The notes beneath the pieces are model-generated. The model worked only from the letters and a program-made list of their open reading frames with translations. It searched no databases and was not told the origin of the DNA. Positions 52,007 to 61,284 of a stretch of 64,000 bases of DNA are shown piece after piece; the first letter of the stretch is position 1; every line of letters begins with the position of its first letter. Made by a program: the position numbers and the translations under genes. This DNA comes from Staphylococcus cornubiensis. GTDB lineage: Bacteria > Bacillota > Bacilli > Staphylococcales > Staphylococcaceae. Location: positions 186,001 to 250,000 of the forward strand of contig NZ_FXUZ01000003.1 in assembly GCF_900183575.1 (NCBI RefSeq), written 5' to 3'.

Positions 52007-52645
52007 TTATTTACCTTCAATCGCTTCACGGATTTGTTTAGCCGCTTCACGTGGATCGTCGGCGTTTGCGATACCGCCACCTACGATAATTAAATCAGGA
52101 CCTTCATCCGCAACTTCTTTAACTGTTTCTGGTTTAATCCCACCAGCGACAGCGATTTTAGCGTTTTTGATGACTGATTTCACTTTTCTTAAGCTTTCTA
52201 ACGGTGATTGACCTTCAGCTTGTAAGTCATAACCGATATGCACTGCGATATAGTCTGCACCTAATGCGTCGATTTCTTTCGCACGTTTTTCTAAATCTTG
52301 AACAGCAATTAAGTCGACCAGTAATTCTTTACCATGCTTGTGCGCTTCTTCCACTGCATTTTTGATGGATGCATCTTCAGCCACACCTAAAATTGTGACC
52401 ACATCTGCGCCAAATTTCACAGCTTGGCTCACTTCATAGTCTGCCGCGTCCATAATTTTTAAATCGGCTAATACTTTCACATCTTCATCTTTCACGTTAT
52501 CTTTTAGATGTTGAACAGCAGGTAAACCTTCATTAATCACGATAGGTGTCCCAATTTCAACGATATCCACATAGTCCGTTACTTTTTTCGCAAGTTCTGC
52601 AGCGTCTTCTTTATTTAATAAATCAATGGCTAATTGTAATTCCAT
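52007..52645 (-). CDS. hxlA: 3-hexulose-6-phosphate synthase
   Basis: A 212-residue TIM-barrel aldolase joining formaldehyde to ribulose 5-phosphate. It starts MELQLAIDLLNKEDAAELAK and carries VLADLKIMDAADYEVSQAVKFGAD, the decarboxylase-superfamily metal and phosphate motif (DxKxxD), plus KIAVAGGIKPETVKEV near the C-terminal phosphate site. It is paired with hxlB. In a commensal this pathway detoxifies formaldehyde and can supply pentose phosphate. Cotranscription with nagB upstream is possible (97-base gap). Confidence 0.95.
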   Translation of the reverse strand: MELQLAIDLLNKEDAAELAKKVTDYVDIVEIGTPIVINEGLPAVQHLKDNVKDEDVKVLADLKIMDAADYEVSQAVKFGADVVTILGVAEDASIKNAVEEAHKHGKELLVDLIAVQDLEKRAKEIDALGADYIAVHIGYDLQAEGQSPLESLRKVKSVIKNAKIAVAGGIKPETVKEVADEGPDLIIVGGGIANADDPREAAKQIREAIEGK

Positions 52646-52742
52646 GATTCCATCAATCCTCCGTCATGTTTTGTCTCTCACAGTTGGTGGATTACCCTTT
52701 TCAAAAGAGATTAAACATGTCGGATTTCTAGTTCAACACTGC

Positions 52743-53477
52743 TTACTTTTCAATTTCAGGCATTGCCGCGTCATCCACAAACACTTCAACATGCGGATGA
52801 CGATGTAAAATCGTAGCCGGCACATCTGTTGTTACTTCTTGGCTCATTAAATGACGAATGGCTTCACGTTTTTGCTCACCAAACGCTAACAGAATGATAC
52901 GTTTCGCTTTCATAATTGAACTCAATCCCATTGAAATGGCGTGTTTTGGCACATCATCAATTGAATCAAAATAGCGGCTGTTCGCTTTAATCGTACTTTC
53001 AGTCAAATTGACACAATGCGTTAAACTTTCAAACGGTGTCCCCGGTTCATTAAAACCGATATGACCATTTTGACCAATACCTAAAATTTGAATATCTAAC
53101 GGACCGCCTTCTTCTAATAACGATTCATAACGTGCGGCTTCTGCTTCAATATCTTCTGCTTCACCATTTGGAACATGGATATTTTGAGCAGTAAAATGAG
53201 GATATGCATCGAATAAGACATTTTTCATATATTGGCAATAACTTTCCTCGTGATCAGAAGCTAAGCCGACGTATTCATCGAGATTAAACGTTTCAACTTG
53301 AGACACGTCGATTTGATTTTTTTGGAGTAATTCCACTAAATAGTCATACACTTTGACCATTGTGCCACCCGTCGCTAATCCTAAACGGCTGTCTTTTTGG
53401 TATAACATTTGTTTAAATAATTCGCTCGCAACGTAAAAAGATGCGTTCGCTTCACTACCTAAATTGATAATTTTCAT
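52743..53477 (-). CDS. nagB: Glucosamine-6-phosphate deaminase
   Basis: A 244-residue isomerase-deaminase turning glucosamine 6-phosphate into fructose 6-phosphate and ammonia. LATGGTMVKVYDYLVELLQ, ETFNLDEYVGL and ILGIGQNGHIGFNEPGTPFESLTH are the substrate loops and the catalytic Asp/His pairs of the family. It lacks the long C-terminal allosteric tail of the E. coli enzyme, like other Gram-positive short NagB. It starts two bases after nanE, so the two are one unit for amino-sugar or sialic acid breakdown. Confidence 0.95.
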   Translation of the reverse strand: MKIINLGSEANASFYVASELFKQMLYQKDSRLGLATGGTMVKVYDYLVELLQKNQIDVSQVETFNLDEYVGLASDHEESYCQYMKNVLFDAYPHFTAQNIHVPNGEAEDIEAEAARYESLLEEGGPLDIQILGIGQNGHIGFNEPGTPFESLTHCVNLTESTIKANSRYFDSIDDVPKHAISMGLSSIMKAKRIILLAFGEQKREAIRHLMSQEVTTDVPATILHRHPHVEVFVDDAAMPEIEK

Positions 53478-53479
53478 CG

Positions 53480-54157
53480 CTATTTTTCCTCCTCAATCAT
53501 TTTGACGAAGCGTTTTGTAATATCGCGTGGTCTCGTAATGGCACCACCAACGACTGCCGCATACACGCCTAAATCCATCACCGTTTTTAACATTTCGGGT
53601 GTAATGACATTGCCTTCAGCGATCACTTTTTGAGATACGTTCGCTAACACGTCTTTCAAAAATGCAAAATCATTCGCGTATAACACTTGGCCCGTCGTTT
53701 GTTCTGTATAGCCGTGTAACGTTGTACCGATATAGTCAAAGCCAAGACGCTCTGCATTTTTCGCTTCTTCTACTGTCGCGATGTCTGCCATCATTTCGAC
53801 ATGAGGTGCCGCTTTACGAATGTACTGTACTAACGCTTCTAAATCTTCAGCAGGACGTTCACGCAATGTCGCATCCATCGCAATCACTTCACATCCGCTT
53901 TCTAACAGTTCATCCACTTCTTTTTGCGTTGCGGTAATAAACACAGAAGAATTGTCATAGTCCCGCTTCACAATACCGATGACTGGCAAATCCACCTCTT
54001 CTTTAATTGCTAAAATATCTGCTTTCGTATTCGCTCTAATCCCCACAGCGCCTCCTTGTTGTGCAGCTAACGCCATTTTCCCCATAATAAACGATGAATG
54101 GAGTGGCTCATCTGGTAACGCTTGGCAAGATACGATTAATCCTTGTGATAAATTCAT
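53480..54157 (-). CDS. nanE: N-acetylmannosamine-6-phosphate 2-epimerase
   Basis: A 225-residue TIM-barrel epimerase that converts ManNAc-6-phosphate, from sialic acid, to GlcNAc-6-phosphate. [17 protein letters not shown] opens the family; [18 protein letters not shown] (catalytic Lys/Asp region), [20 protein letters not shown] and [17 protein letters not shown] [18 protein letters not shown] follow. It is the first gene of nanE-nagB and is divergent from an RpiR regulator. No nanA or nanK is in the window. Confidence 0.93.
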   Translation of the reverse strand: MNLSQGLIVSCQALPDEPLHSSFIMGKMALAAQQGGAVGIRANTKADILAIKEEVDLPVIGIVKRDYDNSSVFITATQKEVDELLESGCEVIAMDATLRERPAEDLEALVQYIRKAAPHVEMMADIATVEEAKNAERLGFDYIGTTLHGYTEQTTGQVLYANDFAFLKDVLANVSQKVIAEGNVITPEMLKTVMDLGVYAAVVGGAITRPRDITKRFVKMIEEEK

Positions 54158-54255
54158 CTAATGACTCCCTTCTAATTGTTCTTCTACTTCATTTTTAATG
54201 GTCGAAACGTGAGGTCCATATACAATTTGAATGTCCTCTTCCTCCCTGTTCACTC
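54158..54255 (-). pseudogene. Remnant of a PTS EIIB C-terminus upstream of nanE
   Basis: In the frame ending at a TAG next to the nanE start, the minus strand encodes EEEDIQIVYGPHVSTIKNEV and then EEQLEGSH. This resembles the last strand and helix of the glucose-type EIIB domain of PTS sugar permeases. No PTS permease body is present, so it looks like the tail of a deleted transporter gene that once preceded nanE. The match is by eye. Confidence 0.45.
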
Positions 54256-54261
54256 TCAATA

Positions 54262-54290
54262 TATCACTAAGAAAATTTTCGTCAACAAAA
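54262..54290 (-). promoter_or_regulatory. Probable nanE-nagB promoter
   Basis: On the minus strand TTGACG, 16 bases, TATATT, in the gap shared with the divergent RpiR gene. Positions are approximate to a few bases. Confidence 0.45.
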
Positions 54291-54344
54291 TACGTTGTTT
54301 TGGAAATTATTTTCAAATATACTGAATTTAAAAGGAGGATGACG

Positions 54345-55190
54345 ATGAAAATTGAAAATCGTATTCAACAAAATCAACACCTTTTCACGAAAGTCGACCA
54401 ACAAATCGCTCAATTTATTTTATCGCTTGATGATGATACGAACTTAGGTGCCATTAATCACTTAGCTGATGCGATTGGTGTGTCACCTTCTAGTATTACA
54501 CGCTTTGCCCATAAATTAAATTATGACAGCTTCCAATCGTTTCGTTTCGCAATCCAACACGAACTGCAAACTGAACCGATACACAATAGTCCTTCCATAC
54601 AAATTTTGCATCAACATTATCGTTCAATCATGGATCACACTGGAGAATTTCTCGTTGAAGATGACTTGATGTACCTCGTCAATACAATTCAACAAAGCGA
54701 CAAAATCATTTTCATCGGTATTGGCAGCTCTGGATTAAGCGCACAAGAATTGTACTTTCGCACTTCTCGCATGGGATTTAATACCCTGGCTATTACTGAT
54801 GCGCATTTAATGACCGTGATTGGACATATGTGTCAAGGTAATACAACCATCGTTGCTTTTACGAATAGTGGTGCCACGAAAGAAATTATGGACAGTTTGA
54901 GTCACGGTCGTGAAAATGGCGCGACGATTATAGCCATTTCTCATTTTCGAACGCCTGCACTTGAACAATACTGTCATCGCATCATTATGACAGCTGATCG
55001 TAATCAAACCCATGACGCTTACTTTATTAATTCTCAACTTGCCAATCACTTTATTATTGATTTATTAAGTTACCATTTACTCCAAGATGAAGCGCGGTTG
55101 GCACATTTCACCTCGAGCTATCAACAACTGTTGTCAAAAAGAGCGCCCGCGACTTATTCGACGCATGATTTTCACCGTCTACAAGATTAA
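54345..55190 (+). CDS. RpiR/MurR family regulator
   Basis: A 281-residue regulator with an N-terminal RpiR helix-turn-helix (VDQQIAQFILSLDDDTNLGA, NHLADAIGVSPSSITRFAHKL) and a C-terminal SIS domain (IIFIGIGSSGLSAQELYFRTS, VAFTNSGATKEIMDSLSHG) that binds a sugar phosphate. AAAGGAGG before the ATG at 54345 rules out the longer frame. It is divergent from nanE-nagB, and the S. aureus sialic acid regulator NanR is also of this family, so an amino-sugar phosphate is the likely effector. Confidence 0.88.
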   Translation: MKIENRIQQNQHLFTKVDQQIAQFILSLDDDTNLGAINHLADAIGVSPSSITRFAHKLNYDSFQSFRFAIQHELQTEPIHNSPSIQILHQHYRSIMDHTGEFLVEDDLMYLVNTIQQSDKIIFIGIGSSGLSAQELYFRTSRMGFNTLAITDAHLMTVIGHMCQGNTTIVAFTNSGATKEIMDSLSHGRENGATIIAISHFRTPALEQYCHRIIMTADRNQTHDAYFINSQLANHFIIDLLSYHLLQDEARLAHFTSSYQQLLSKRAPATYSTHDFHRLQD

Positions 55191-55260
55191 ACTGAGCAGA
55201 GGTATATTAATTTGGAGTCATTTTTAGTAAAATAGATAGATAATCATAATCAGGAAGGCA

Positions 55261-55629
55261 GTGAGTCTTTTGCAACCGATTACAGAAGAAGCGGTACAAG
55301 CATTACTTGACGAATACGCAAATCAACCTGTCTATCTTCACGTTGAAACGACAAATGGCGCTTATGCCAATCACTTCGATCAACGTGTGTTTAATGCAGG
55401 TACTTTTTTAAGAAACATCCAAGTCACATACCAACATGCACAACTTAAAGGGGGACAAAAAGACCCTTACCGTGTAGGACTGAAGCTCGGCGAACATAGC
55501 TGGGTATACGTTCAAGGTTTAACGCATTATGAAGTGACTGAAGACGGTATGTTTTTATTGGCAGGATTCAATTATGAAGGACAACTTGCGGCAGCACTTG
55601 AAATGAGCCACAAGCCTTTTAAAGCATAG
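55261..55629 (+). CDS. YojF family (DUF1806) protein
   Basis: A 122-residue protein of the YojF/DUF1806 family, always found before the bacillithiol deacetylase gene bshB2 (yojG). QPITEEAVQALLDEYANQPVY and LHVETTNGAYANHFDQRVF are the hallmarks. The start is uncertain: GTG at 55261 (AGGA five bases upstream) or TTG at 55270, which would give MQPITEE, closer to Bacillus homologues. It sits 12 bases before bshB2. It probably assists bacillithiol synthesis, but no activity is established. Confidence 0.87.
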   Translation: MSLLQPITEEAVQALLDEYANQPVYLHVETTNGAYANHFDQRVFNAGTFLRNIQVTYQHAQLKGGQKDPYRVGLKLGEHSWVYVQGLTHYEVTEDGMFLLAGFNYEGQLAAALEMSHKPFKA

Positions 55630-55641
55630 AAAGGAGTTATG

Positions 55642-56325
55642 ATGATTATGACAACTGAAAAACATATTCTTGTCATCTTCCCACACCCGGACGATGAGAC
55701 ATTTTCTTCTGCAGGTACGCTTGCACGTTATGTTGATGAAGGTGTGCCAGTGACATATGCATGTCTGACACTCGGGCAAATGGGACGCAATCTCGGCAAC
55801 CCACCTTTCGCCACACGTGAATCACTGCCTGATATTCGTGAACGTGAGCTTGATGACGCTATGAAAGCAATTGGTATTACAGATTTACGTAAAATGGGCT
55901 TGCGTGATAAAACAGTAGAATTTGAACCCGTGGAAGAAATGGATGCGATGGTGCAATCACTTATCGATGAAACACAACCTTCCACGATTATTTCATTTTA
56001 TCCAGGTTTTGCTGTACATCCTGATCATGAGGCAACAGCAGAAGCGGTCGTGAGAACTGTCGGTCGTATGGAGGTTTCGCGTCGTCCAAGACTGCAATTA
56101 GTCGCATTTAGTAATGATGCCGTTGAACAATTGGGCGAACCCGATATCGTCAATGACATTTCAGCTTATCGAGACCGTAAGTATGCCGCATTTGAAGCAC
56201 ATCGTTCGCAAACGGGACCTTTCCTTGAGCAACTTGCCAATCCACAAGGTGACGTTTCAGGTGCGCCTAAAGATGCCGCAAACTTTTTAACAACTGAAAC
56301 ATTTTGGACTTATTCATTTAAATAA
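55642..56325 (+). CDS. bshB2: Bacillithiol biosynthesis deacetylase BshB2
   Basis: A 227-residue zinc deacetylase of the LmbE/PIG-L family that removes acetyl from GlcNAc-malate on the way to bacillithiol. The zinc site is visible as IFPHPDDETFSSAGT (H, D, D) and FAVHPDHEATAEAV (second His pair). LTLGQMGRNLGNPP is typical of the BshB2 subgroup. AAGGAG five bases before 55642 favours that ATG among three closely spaced candidates. Cotranscribed with yojF. Confidence 0.93.
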   Translation: MIMTTEKHILVIFPHPDDETFSSAGTLARYVDEGVPVTYACLTLGQMGRNLGNPPFATRESLPDIRERELDDAMKAIGITDLRKMGLRDKTVEFEPVEEMDAMVQSLIDETQPSTIISFYPGFAVHPDHEATAEAVVRTVGRMEVSRRPRLQLVAFSNDAVEQLGEPDIVNDISAYRDRKYAAFEAHRSQTGPFLEQLANPQGDVSGAPKDAANFLTTETFWTYSFK

Positions 56326-56370
56326 ATAACGTATTGCACATGCATGTGACATTTTAGTGGAGGAAGATAC

Positions 56371-57249
56371 ATGACTGAATTCGATTTATCGACACGTGAA
56401 GGTCGTTGGAAACATTTTGGTTCAGTAGATCCGATCAAAGGAACGAAACCAACAACCAAAGATGAAATGACCGACCTTCAAAGTACACATAAGAATTTTT
56501 TGTTTGAAATAGAAGAAGTAGGCATTAAAAATCTCGTGTACCCCGTATGGATTGATCAATATCAAACCGCTGGGAACTTTAGTTTTTCAACAAGCCTCAA
56601 CAAAGACGAAAAAGGCATTAATATGAGCCGTATCTTAGAATCTGTAGAAGCGGAATATGATAATGGCATTCGTCTTGAGTTTGATGCATTAACACAATTA
56701 GTAAACCAATTGAAAAGTCGCATGAAACAACACAGTGCTGGTGTAGATGTGAGCGGTAAGTGGTTCTTTAATCGCTATAGCCCCGTTACACAAATGAAAG
56801 CAGTCGGTCATGCGGATGTGACTTATGGTTTAGCGCTAGACAATGATGCAGTGTCTCGTAAAGAAATCACGATCGAAGCCGCTGTCACAACTTTATGTCC
56901 TTGTTCAAAGGAAATCAGTGAGTATTCCGCACATAACCAACGCGGTATCATTACAGTGAAAGCATATCTCGATAAAACGACAACACTTCCAGAAGATTAC
57001 AAGGAAGTCATTTTAGATGCGATGGAAGCCAATGCAAGCTCCATGTTGTATCCAATTTTAAAACGTCCGGACGAAAAGCGCGTGACAGAACGTGCTTATG
57101 AGAATCCGCGTTTTGTGGAAGATTTAATTCGTTTAATTGCGGCTGATTTAGTCGAAGTCTCATGGTTAGAAGGCTTTGACATTGAGTGTCGTAACGAAGA
57201 ATCGATTCATCAACATGACGCATTTGCGAAATTGAAATATCGAAAATAA
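56371..57249 (+). CDS. folE2: GTP cyclohydrolase FolE2
   Basis: A 292-residue type IB GTP cyclohydrolase, first step of folate synthesis. [19 protein letters not shown], the [11 protein letters not shown] block and [20 protein letters not shown] are diagnostic: the Cys of CPCSKEIS is the catalytic metal ligand, and the enzyme works with several metals, which helps under zinc limitation. GGAGG before the ATG. It follows bshB2 by 45 bases and could be cotranscribed. Confidence 0.94.
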   Translation: MTEFDLSTREGRWKHFGSVDPIKGTKPTTKDEMTDLQSTHKNFLFEIEEVGIKNLVYPVWIDQYQTAGNFSFSTSLNKDEKGINMSRILESVEAEYDNGIRLEFDALTQLVNQLKSRMKQHSAGVDVSGKWFFNRYSPVTQMKAVGHADVTYGLALDNDAVSRKEITIEAAVTTLCPCSKEISEYSAHNQRGIITVKAYLDKTTTLPEDYKEVILDAMEANASSMLYPILKRPDEKRVTERAYENPRFVEDLIRLIAADLVEVSWLEGFDIECRNEESIHQHDAFAKLKYRK

Positions 57250-57706
57250 TGGGATAGCCCTCAGTTCCTATGATTTTTAGATTTTGACTGCCCTCACGGC
57301 TTCCCTTTCCTAGGGGCTGGTCCTTCAACTAAATTCGGCTTGATTGAAGCATTACATTAGATGGAAGCCGAATTGGATTTTGGGAGCAGTATAGAAATCT
57401 CATGTGTAACAAAGATTTTGTAGTACTGCCCCCGCAAGGCTGACTAGACTTCTCAAAAGCGAGCGCATTGAGAAGTCAGACAGCTACTGCGATAAACAGC
57501 AACCACTATTAAAGTAAAGAAGTGACTGTTAGCAGTATGCACTTATTCCCTCAGGAGTGTCAGCCTTCTGGGCAATTTTACAATATACACAATGAAAATG
57601 AGGGCAAGTTTATGAAATCAAGAAAAACAATATCATCAATTTTCATGTCCAATTCATCCTCATTTTTTGACTATTTTATAATTATTAATACATCATAAAA
57701 CCATGA
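57250..57706 (+). repeat. Palindromic intergenic element D (long form)
   Basis: About 450 bases, the left end shortened against folE2 (GGGATAGCCCTCAGTTCC). It has the AATTCGGCTT/AAGCCGAATT stem and the 123-base module at 57382-57504, then the CCCTCAGGAGTGTCAGCC core. The forward part matches B closely (ACTTATTCCCTCAGGAG, AGTTTATGAAATCAAGAAAA). Confidence 0.8.
57382..57504 (+). repeat. 123-base two-hairpin module in element D
   Basis: Same length as in B and C. Hairpin 1 has GCAGTAT against GTACTGC, so a C-G pair became U-G; hairpin 2 is unchanged. Confidence 0.8.
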
Positions 57707-57707
57707 T

Positions 57708-57742
57708 AAAGACTGGGAAAACTAATGTCCCAGTCTTTTCCT
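57708..57742. terminator. Bidirectional terminator between folE2/element D and the ABC genes
   Basis: AAAGACTGGGA pairs with TCCCAGTCTTT around AAACTAATG; T-run on the plus strand (TTTTCC). Confidence 0.8.
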
Positions 57743-57816
57743 TTTTAGATCAGTGATCATCAATACAATAAAATTGCTTCAATTACCGCGCACATAAAAA
57801 CAAATTTCAATAGCGA

Positions 57817-58479
57817 CTAGCACACTTTCTCATTCAAAGCGTTAAGATCAATCACACGGTCAGCTTGTTTGGCTTGCTCAATATTATGCGTGACAAGTAC
57901 GATGGTTTTATTATCGTGATCACGCAACTGTCGTATGAATTCGAACGCGATGTCTGCGAGTTTTGGATCAAGCGCACCAGTCGGCTCATCAGCTAAAATG
58001 ATGTCCCCAGGTTTTAAAATCGTTCTCGCTACCGCTACACGTTGTTGCTCTCCACCCGATAAAGTATTAATTTTGTCATTCAATAATGCATCAATTTCAA
58101 GTTTCTGTAACACTTGCTGAATTTTGTTGATTTTCTCTTTCTGGCTGATTTTGACATACTCGAGCGCCAGTAATAAGTTATCTTTTACAGTCATATCAGA
58201 AATAAGCGCATAGGATTGAAATAAATAATTAATCGTATGTCTTCTCAATTTTGTCGCTGCAGCTGAGTTAATGTTGGGAATTGCCTGATTGTAAATTTTG
58301 ACTTCACCCGTTTCTATCGTTTCTAAAAGTCCTATCATATTGAGCAATGTTGATTTCCCACAACCTGATTTCCCAACAATGGCTACAAATTCTCCTTGAT
58401 GAATATCAAGTGAAAAATCACGGATAATCGTTCTACTTCCAAATTTTTTCGTTATATGATTGATTTCAATTGCTTTCAT
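57817..58479 (-). CDS. ABC transporter ATPase, lactococcin-972 export type
   Basis: A 220-residue ATPase of the MacB/LolD-like group. Walker A VGKSGCGKSTLLN, Q-loop YLFQSYALI, signature LSGGEQQRVAVART and Walker B ILADEPTGALDP are all intact. With the adjoining 730-residue permease it matches the pair annotated as bacteriocin export or immunity in lactococcin-972 clusters. The ATG at 58479 fits the ribosome site (AAGGAG, eight bases); an ATG two codons earlier overlaps the permease stop. No bacteriocin precursor is nearby. Confidence 0.85.
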   Translation of the reverse strand: MKAIEINHITKKFGSRTIIRDFSLDIHQGEFVAIVGKSGCGKSTLLNMIGLLETIETGEVKIYNQAIPNINSAAATKLRRHTINYLFQSYALISDMTVKDNLLLALEYVKISQKEKINKIQQVLQKLEIDALLNDKINTLSGGEQQRVAVARTILKPGDIILADEPTGALDPKLADIAFEFIRQLRDHDNKTIVLVTHNIEQAKQADRVIDLNALNEKVC

Positions 58480-58481
58480 TA

Positions 58482-60674
58482 TCATTTCTCCTTAATTGTA
58501 AGAAGTAATTGTTTAATATCATTGCGCGACATATACAAGTAAAAAATGAGTAACTGAATCACGCCGTAAATTGTAATAGAAATAACCCCTGATTTTGATG
58601 GCCAGAATAAAACGACAAGCATATCAACCGCCCAAATACTTAAAATCAAAATCATCGGAACTCTATACATTTTAAAGAAATTGAATCCTAAAAACTTTGA
58701 AATATAAAGGCGTTCATAATGTGTCAGTCGATACACATAAGCCAATGAGATGAGTAAAAGAATGGATAGCACCAGCGCACCAACAATAAAACTACCAAAC
58801 CAGACGATTGTTTCTGCTAAGTCTTTTTGAAGTCCATCAATAAAGATTTGAATAGGGACAAATTTTGGTTCATTGTCTGCTAAATGATAGGGTTCCAAGT
58901 AGCTTTTTGCAGTATATTTTTCTGCTGTTTGTCGATCCTTAAATTTAATATAGCTGTTCAAATCATTACTTCTCATGCTTTCTGATTGTAAGTAGTTCAT
59001 ATTTTCTGGCGTAATGATATAAATAATCGGATCTTTTACCATCACTTCATCGTTTGGCGTATTGTTCCAACTAAATATTTTTTGCTCAAAATGGTACGTC
59101 ACAAATTTAAAACGATTTTCCTGATTATATGCAGTCGGAATATCATTTTCATTTCGTTCAGTTGACTCACTTTCTTTAATCCATTGTTCAAACTTTTCTT
59201 TCTGTTGTTTCGTGTAAGTATCAGGTATTAAAAACATCTTTGTACCGCGCTCAGCAGTATCGATATATTGCTGTTCTATATTGAGTTGAATCTGCTTTAA
59301 ATAATTGGGTGAAAAAGTCATATACCAAAATGGCTTTTCTGGTACATTTTCATAAATCGCTTGCTGTCGATAATATTCAAGCAAGTCTTTATCAAAATAT
59401 TCAGAATGTGCAATGAATACGTTAGCATCTTTGACAATAGATTGATACCAATGATAAATATCGCGATCTAAAGCATTAGATTTTCCAGTTATCGTTGAAA
59501 GATCTTCCCCTGTTTGTATATCTTTTAATGTGTAGTATTGAGAAACACCTTCCCATTGTTTGGCAATCCGAAAATTTTGTACAACCTCTTTCATAGGTTC
59601 ATCCAATCGGACACTACCGAACACGAGCAAAACACTTAGAAGTACATAACCTAATGCGCCCATCCCATAGAGTGTACGATGCGGCACTTTCCCTTTAATT
59701 GCATCTACCGGCTTCATTGAAAATACCGTAAACACCGCTATACCAGTCATGAAGAGTATGAGTGTTAAATTGATTACGCCACCTAAAAAGAAGTAAGACA
59801 AAACTTTTAATGTAATCGAATGCCAACCACTCACATACCATAAAATAACTGCAAAAACAGGAATAATCAGGATTGAAAACACAACAAATTGACGCAACAC
59901 TTTATTCGCAACTGTCCATTTTGACCACCCTAAAAGCGTTAAATGCCCTAAATTTTTAAGGTTTGCTACTGTAACAGCAATAAACAATATGAGCACTGCT
60001 AACATAGTCATGATCAATAAACATGACAATACAACCGTGACTGTATTATCCATTTTAGCAACGCCGCCATTGACCGTTGTCAAAGCCGTTTCAGATTGAT
60101 GTGTCACTACAGACAACGCTTTAATCAACTGATTGAATTGCTGTTCTGAACCATAAACTGTATATGTGCCATTGATACTTTTTGTCGTATTGATGTAATT
60201 CTGCAAATTGACAATAGAATGCTTTTTAGCAAAGTAAGGCGTATTGAATTTTTTAATATTATTGATAGAACCATTAAAATCTCCAATCGTTGCTTTTTCA
60301 TTTTTACTATTCAATAATTTTTTGATATCTGGTTGAGACATGATTTGATAATCATACAGTTGAATTTCTGGAAATTGTTCCGCTTTACCTGTTACACCAA
60401 TCAATTCATGCTGTGTCTCTTCATCAACTGTCGATGTCAGAATCAAAAGTTCAGGAAATTGTTTTAATACATCCATGACATTTTCTTTTTGTTCGATGGT
60501 GATACGGTTTAAATAAAACTGATGCTGATCCGCCGAATTCTGTATCTCGTCCCATTTTTCATCATACACTTCACCTAATCGAAACGTTGTCATCATCAAA
60601 ATAATGATGGCTTGAATAGCGACTAATGCAAAGATGAAATACCGTATCTTTCCTACTAATTGTATATTTTTCAT
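58482..60674 (-). CDS. Bacteriocin-associated ABC permease (DUF1430 type)
   Basis: A 730-residue permease with a first helix at residues 11-29, a large external region, helices near 215-335 and 345-360, a second large external region, and three C-terminal helices near 632-720. This FtsX/MacB-like layout with TVANLKNLGHLTLLGWSKWT matches the bacteriocin-associated integral membrane family (DUF1430). It works with the ATPase encoded downstream (4-base overlap with its alternative start). Either toxin export or self-protection is possible. A TTTACA-17-TATTAT promoter is seen upstream. Confidence 0.82.
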   Translation of the reverse strand: MKNIQLVGKIRYFIFALVAIQAIIILMMTTFRLGEVYDEKWDEIQNSADQHQFYLNRITIEQKENVMDVLKQFPELLILTSTVDEETQHELIGVTGKAEQFPEIQLYDYQIMSQPDIKKLLNSKNEKATIGDFNGSINNIKKFNTPYFAKKHSIVNLQNYINTTKSINGTYTVYGSEQQFNQLIKALSVVTHQSETALTTVNGGVAKMDNTVTVVLSCLLIMTMLAVLILFIAVTVANLKNLGHLTLLGWSKWTVANKVLRQFVVFSILIIPVFAVILWYVSGWHSITLKVLSYFFLGGVINLTLILFMTGIAVFTVFSMKPVDAIKGKVPHRTLYGMGALGYVLLSVLLVFGSVRLDEPMKEVVQNFRIAKQWEGVSQYYTLKDIQTGEDLSTITGKSNALDRDIYHWYQSIVKDANVFIAHSEYFDKDLLEYYRQQAIYENVPEKPFWYMTFSPNYLKQIQLNIEQQYIDTAERGTKMFLIPDTYTKQQKEKFEQWIKESESTERNENDIPTAYNQENRFKFVTYHFEQKIFSWNNTPNDEVMVKDPIIYIITPENMNYLQSESMRSNDLNSYIKFKDRQTAEKYTAKSYLEPYHLADNEPKFVPIQIFIDGLQKDLAETIVWFGSFIVGALVLSILLLISLAYVYRLTHYERLYISKFLGFNFFKMYRVPMILILSIWAVDMLVVLFWPSKSGVISITIYGVIQLLIFYLYMSRNDIKQLLLTIKEK

Positions 60675-60727
60675 TTATCTCCCCCTCTTTGTCCGTCATC
60701 ATATGAAGCGTTTTCACTTATTATAAT

Positions 60728-60756
60728 ACTCACAAGTAATACGAATGTAAAATTAT
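60728..60756 (-). promoter_or_regulatory. Promoter of the lactococcin-972-type ABC genes
   Basis: On the minus strand TTTACA, 17 bases, TATTAT (which overlaps a TATAAT). The position is approximate to a few bases. Confidence 0.45.
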
Positions 60757-60822
60757 TTAGTTTTATTTTATATGTAGTATTACAAAATTCTTTTAGTGAC
60801 ATGCAGAACAATAAAAAAGTGC

Positions 60823-60872
60823 AGGACAACGAAACCTTTAAAACAAGATTTCTGTCCTACACTTGAAACATT
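60823..60872 (-). terminator. Terminator between element E and the ABC genes
   Basis: On the minus strand AAGTGTAGGACA pairs with TGTCCTGCACTT (one mismatch) and is followed by TTTTTT. It would end transcripts from the Cof hydrolase gene. Confidence 0.75.
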
Positions 60873-60884
60873 CATTTAGGTTGA

Positions 60885-61256
60885 GGATTGAGACACGATT
60901 GAGTTTCCCAGCCCCTCTCTATAATAAGTAAAAATCAAAATATGAAAATGTAAAATCAATTATGGTTAATGGAAATCAATTTTTTTTGATTTTTCATCTT
61001 ATAAATTTTCCCAATTGATACGCAGCACTTAAATTCAAATTGCTGAAATGGACGAGACTCCTGAGGGATCAGACGCAGCTGAAAATCCAATTCGGCTTCA
61101 TTCCAATGCACACTTTAATCAAGCCGAATTTAGTTGAAGCAAGTCCCCTAGGAACGCGAGTCCATGATGGCAATTGCGAAAATTAAAAAGGCTATCAATG
61201 AAAACAATTTGATGAAAATATATCAAGGGAAGACAATCAAAATTTTTGTCCCGCCT
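60885..61256 (-). repeat. Palindromic intergenic element E (short form, inverted)
   Basis: About 370 bases, inverted relative to A. It has the AATTCGGCTT/AAGCCGAATT stem of C and D but, like A, lacks the 123-base module; at the module position it reads CAGCTGCGTCTGATCCCTC against CCGGACCAGCTGATCCCTC in A. It shares the left 100 bases with C (GATTGAGTTTCCCAG, CTCTC). Confidence 0.8.
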
Positions 61257-61284
61257 TTTAAACATTCATTTATTGATTTTCGTT

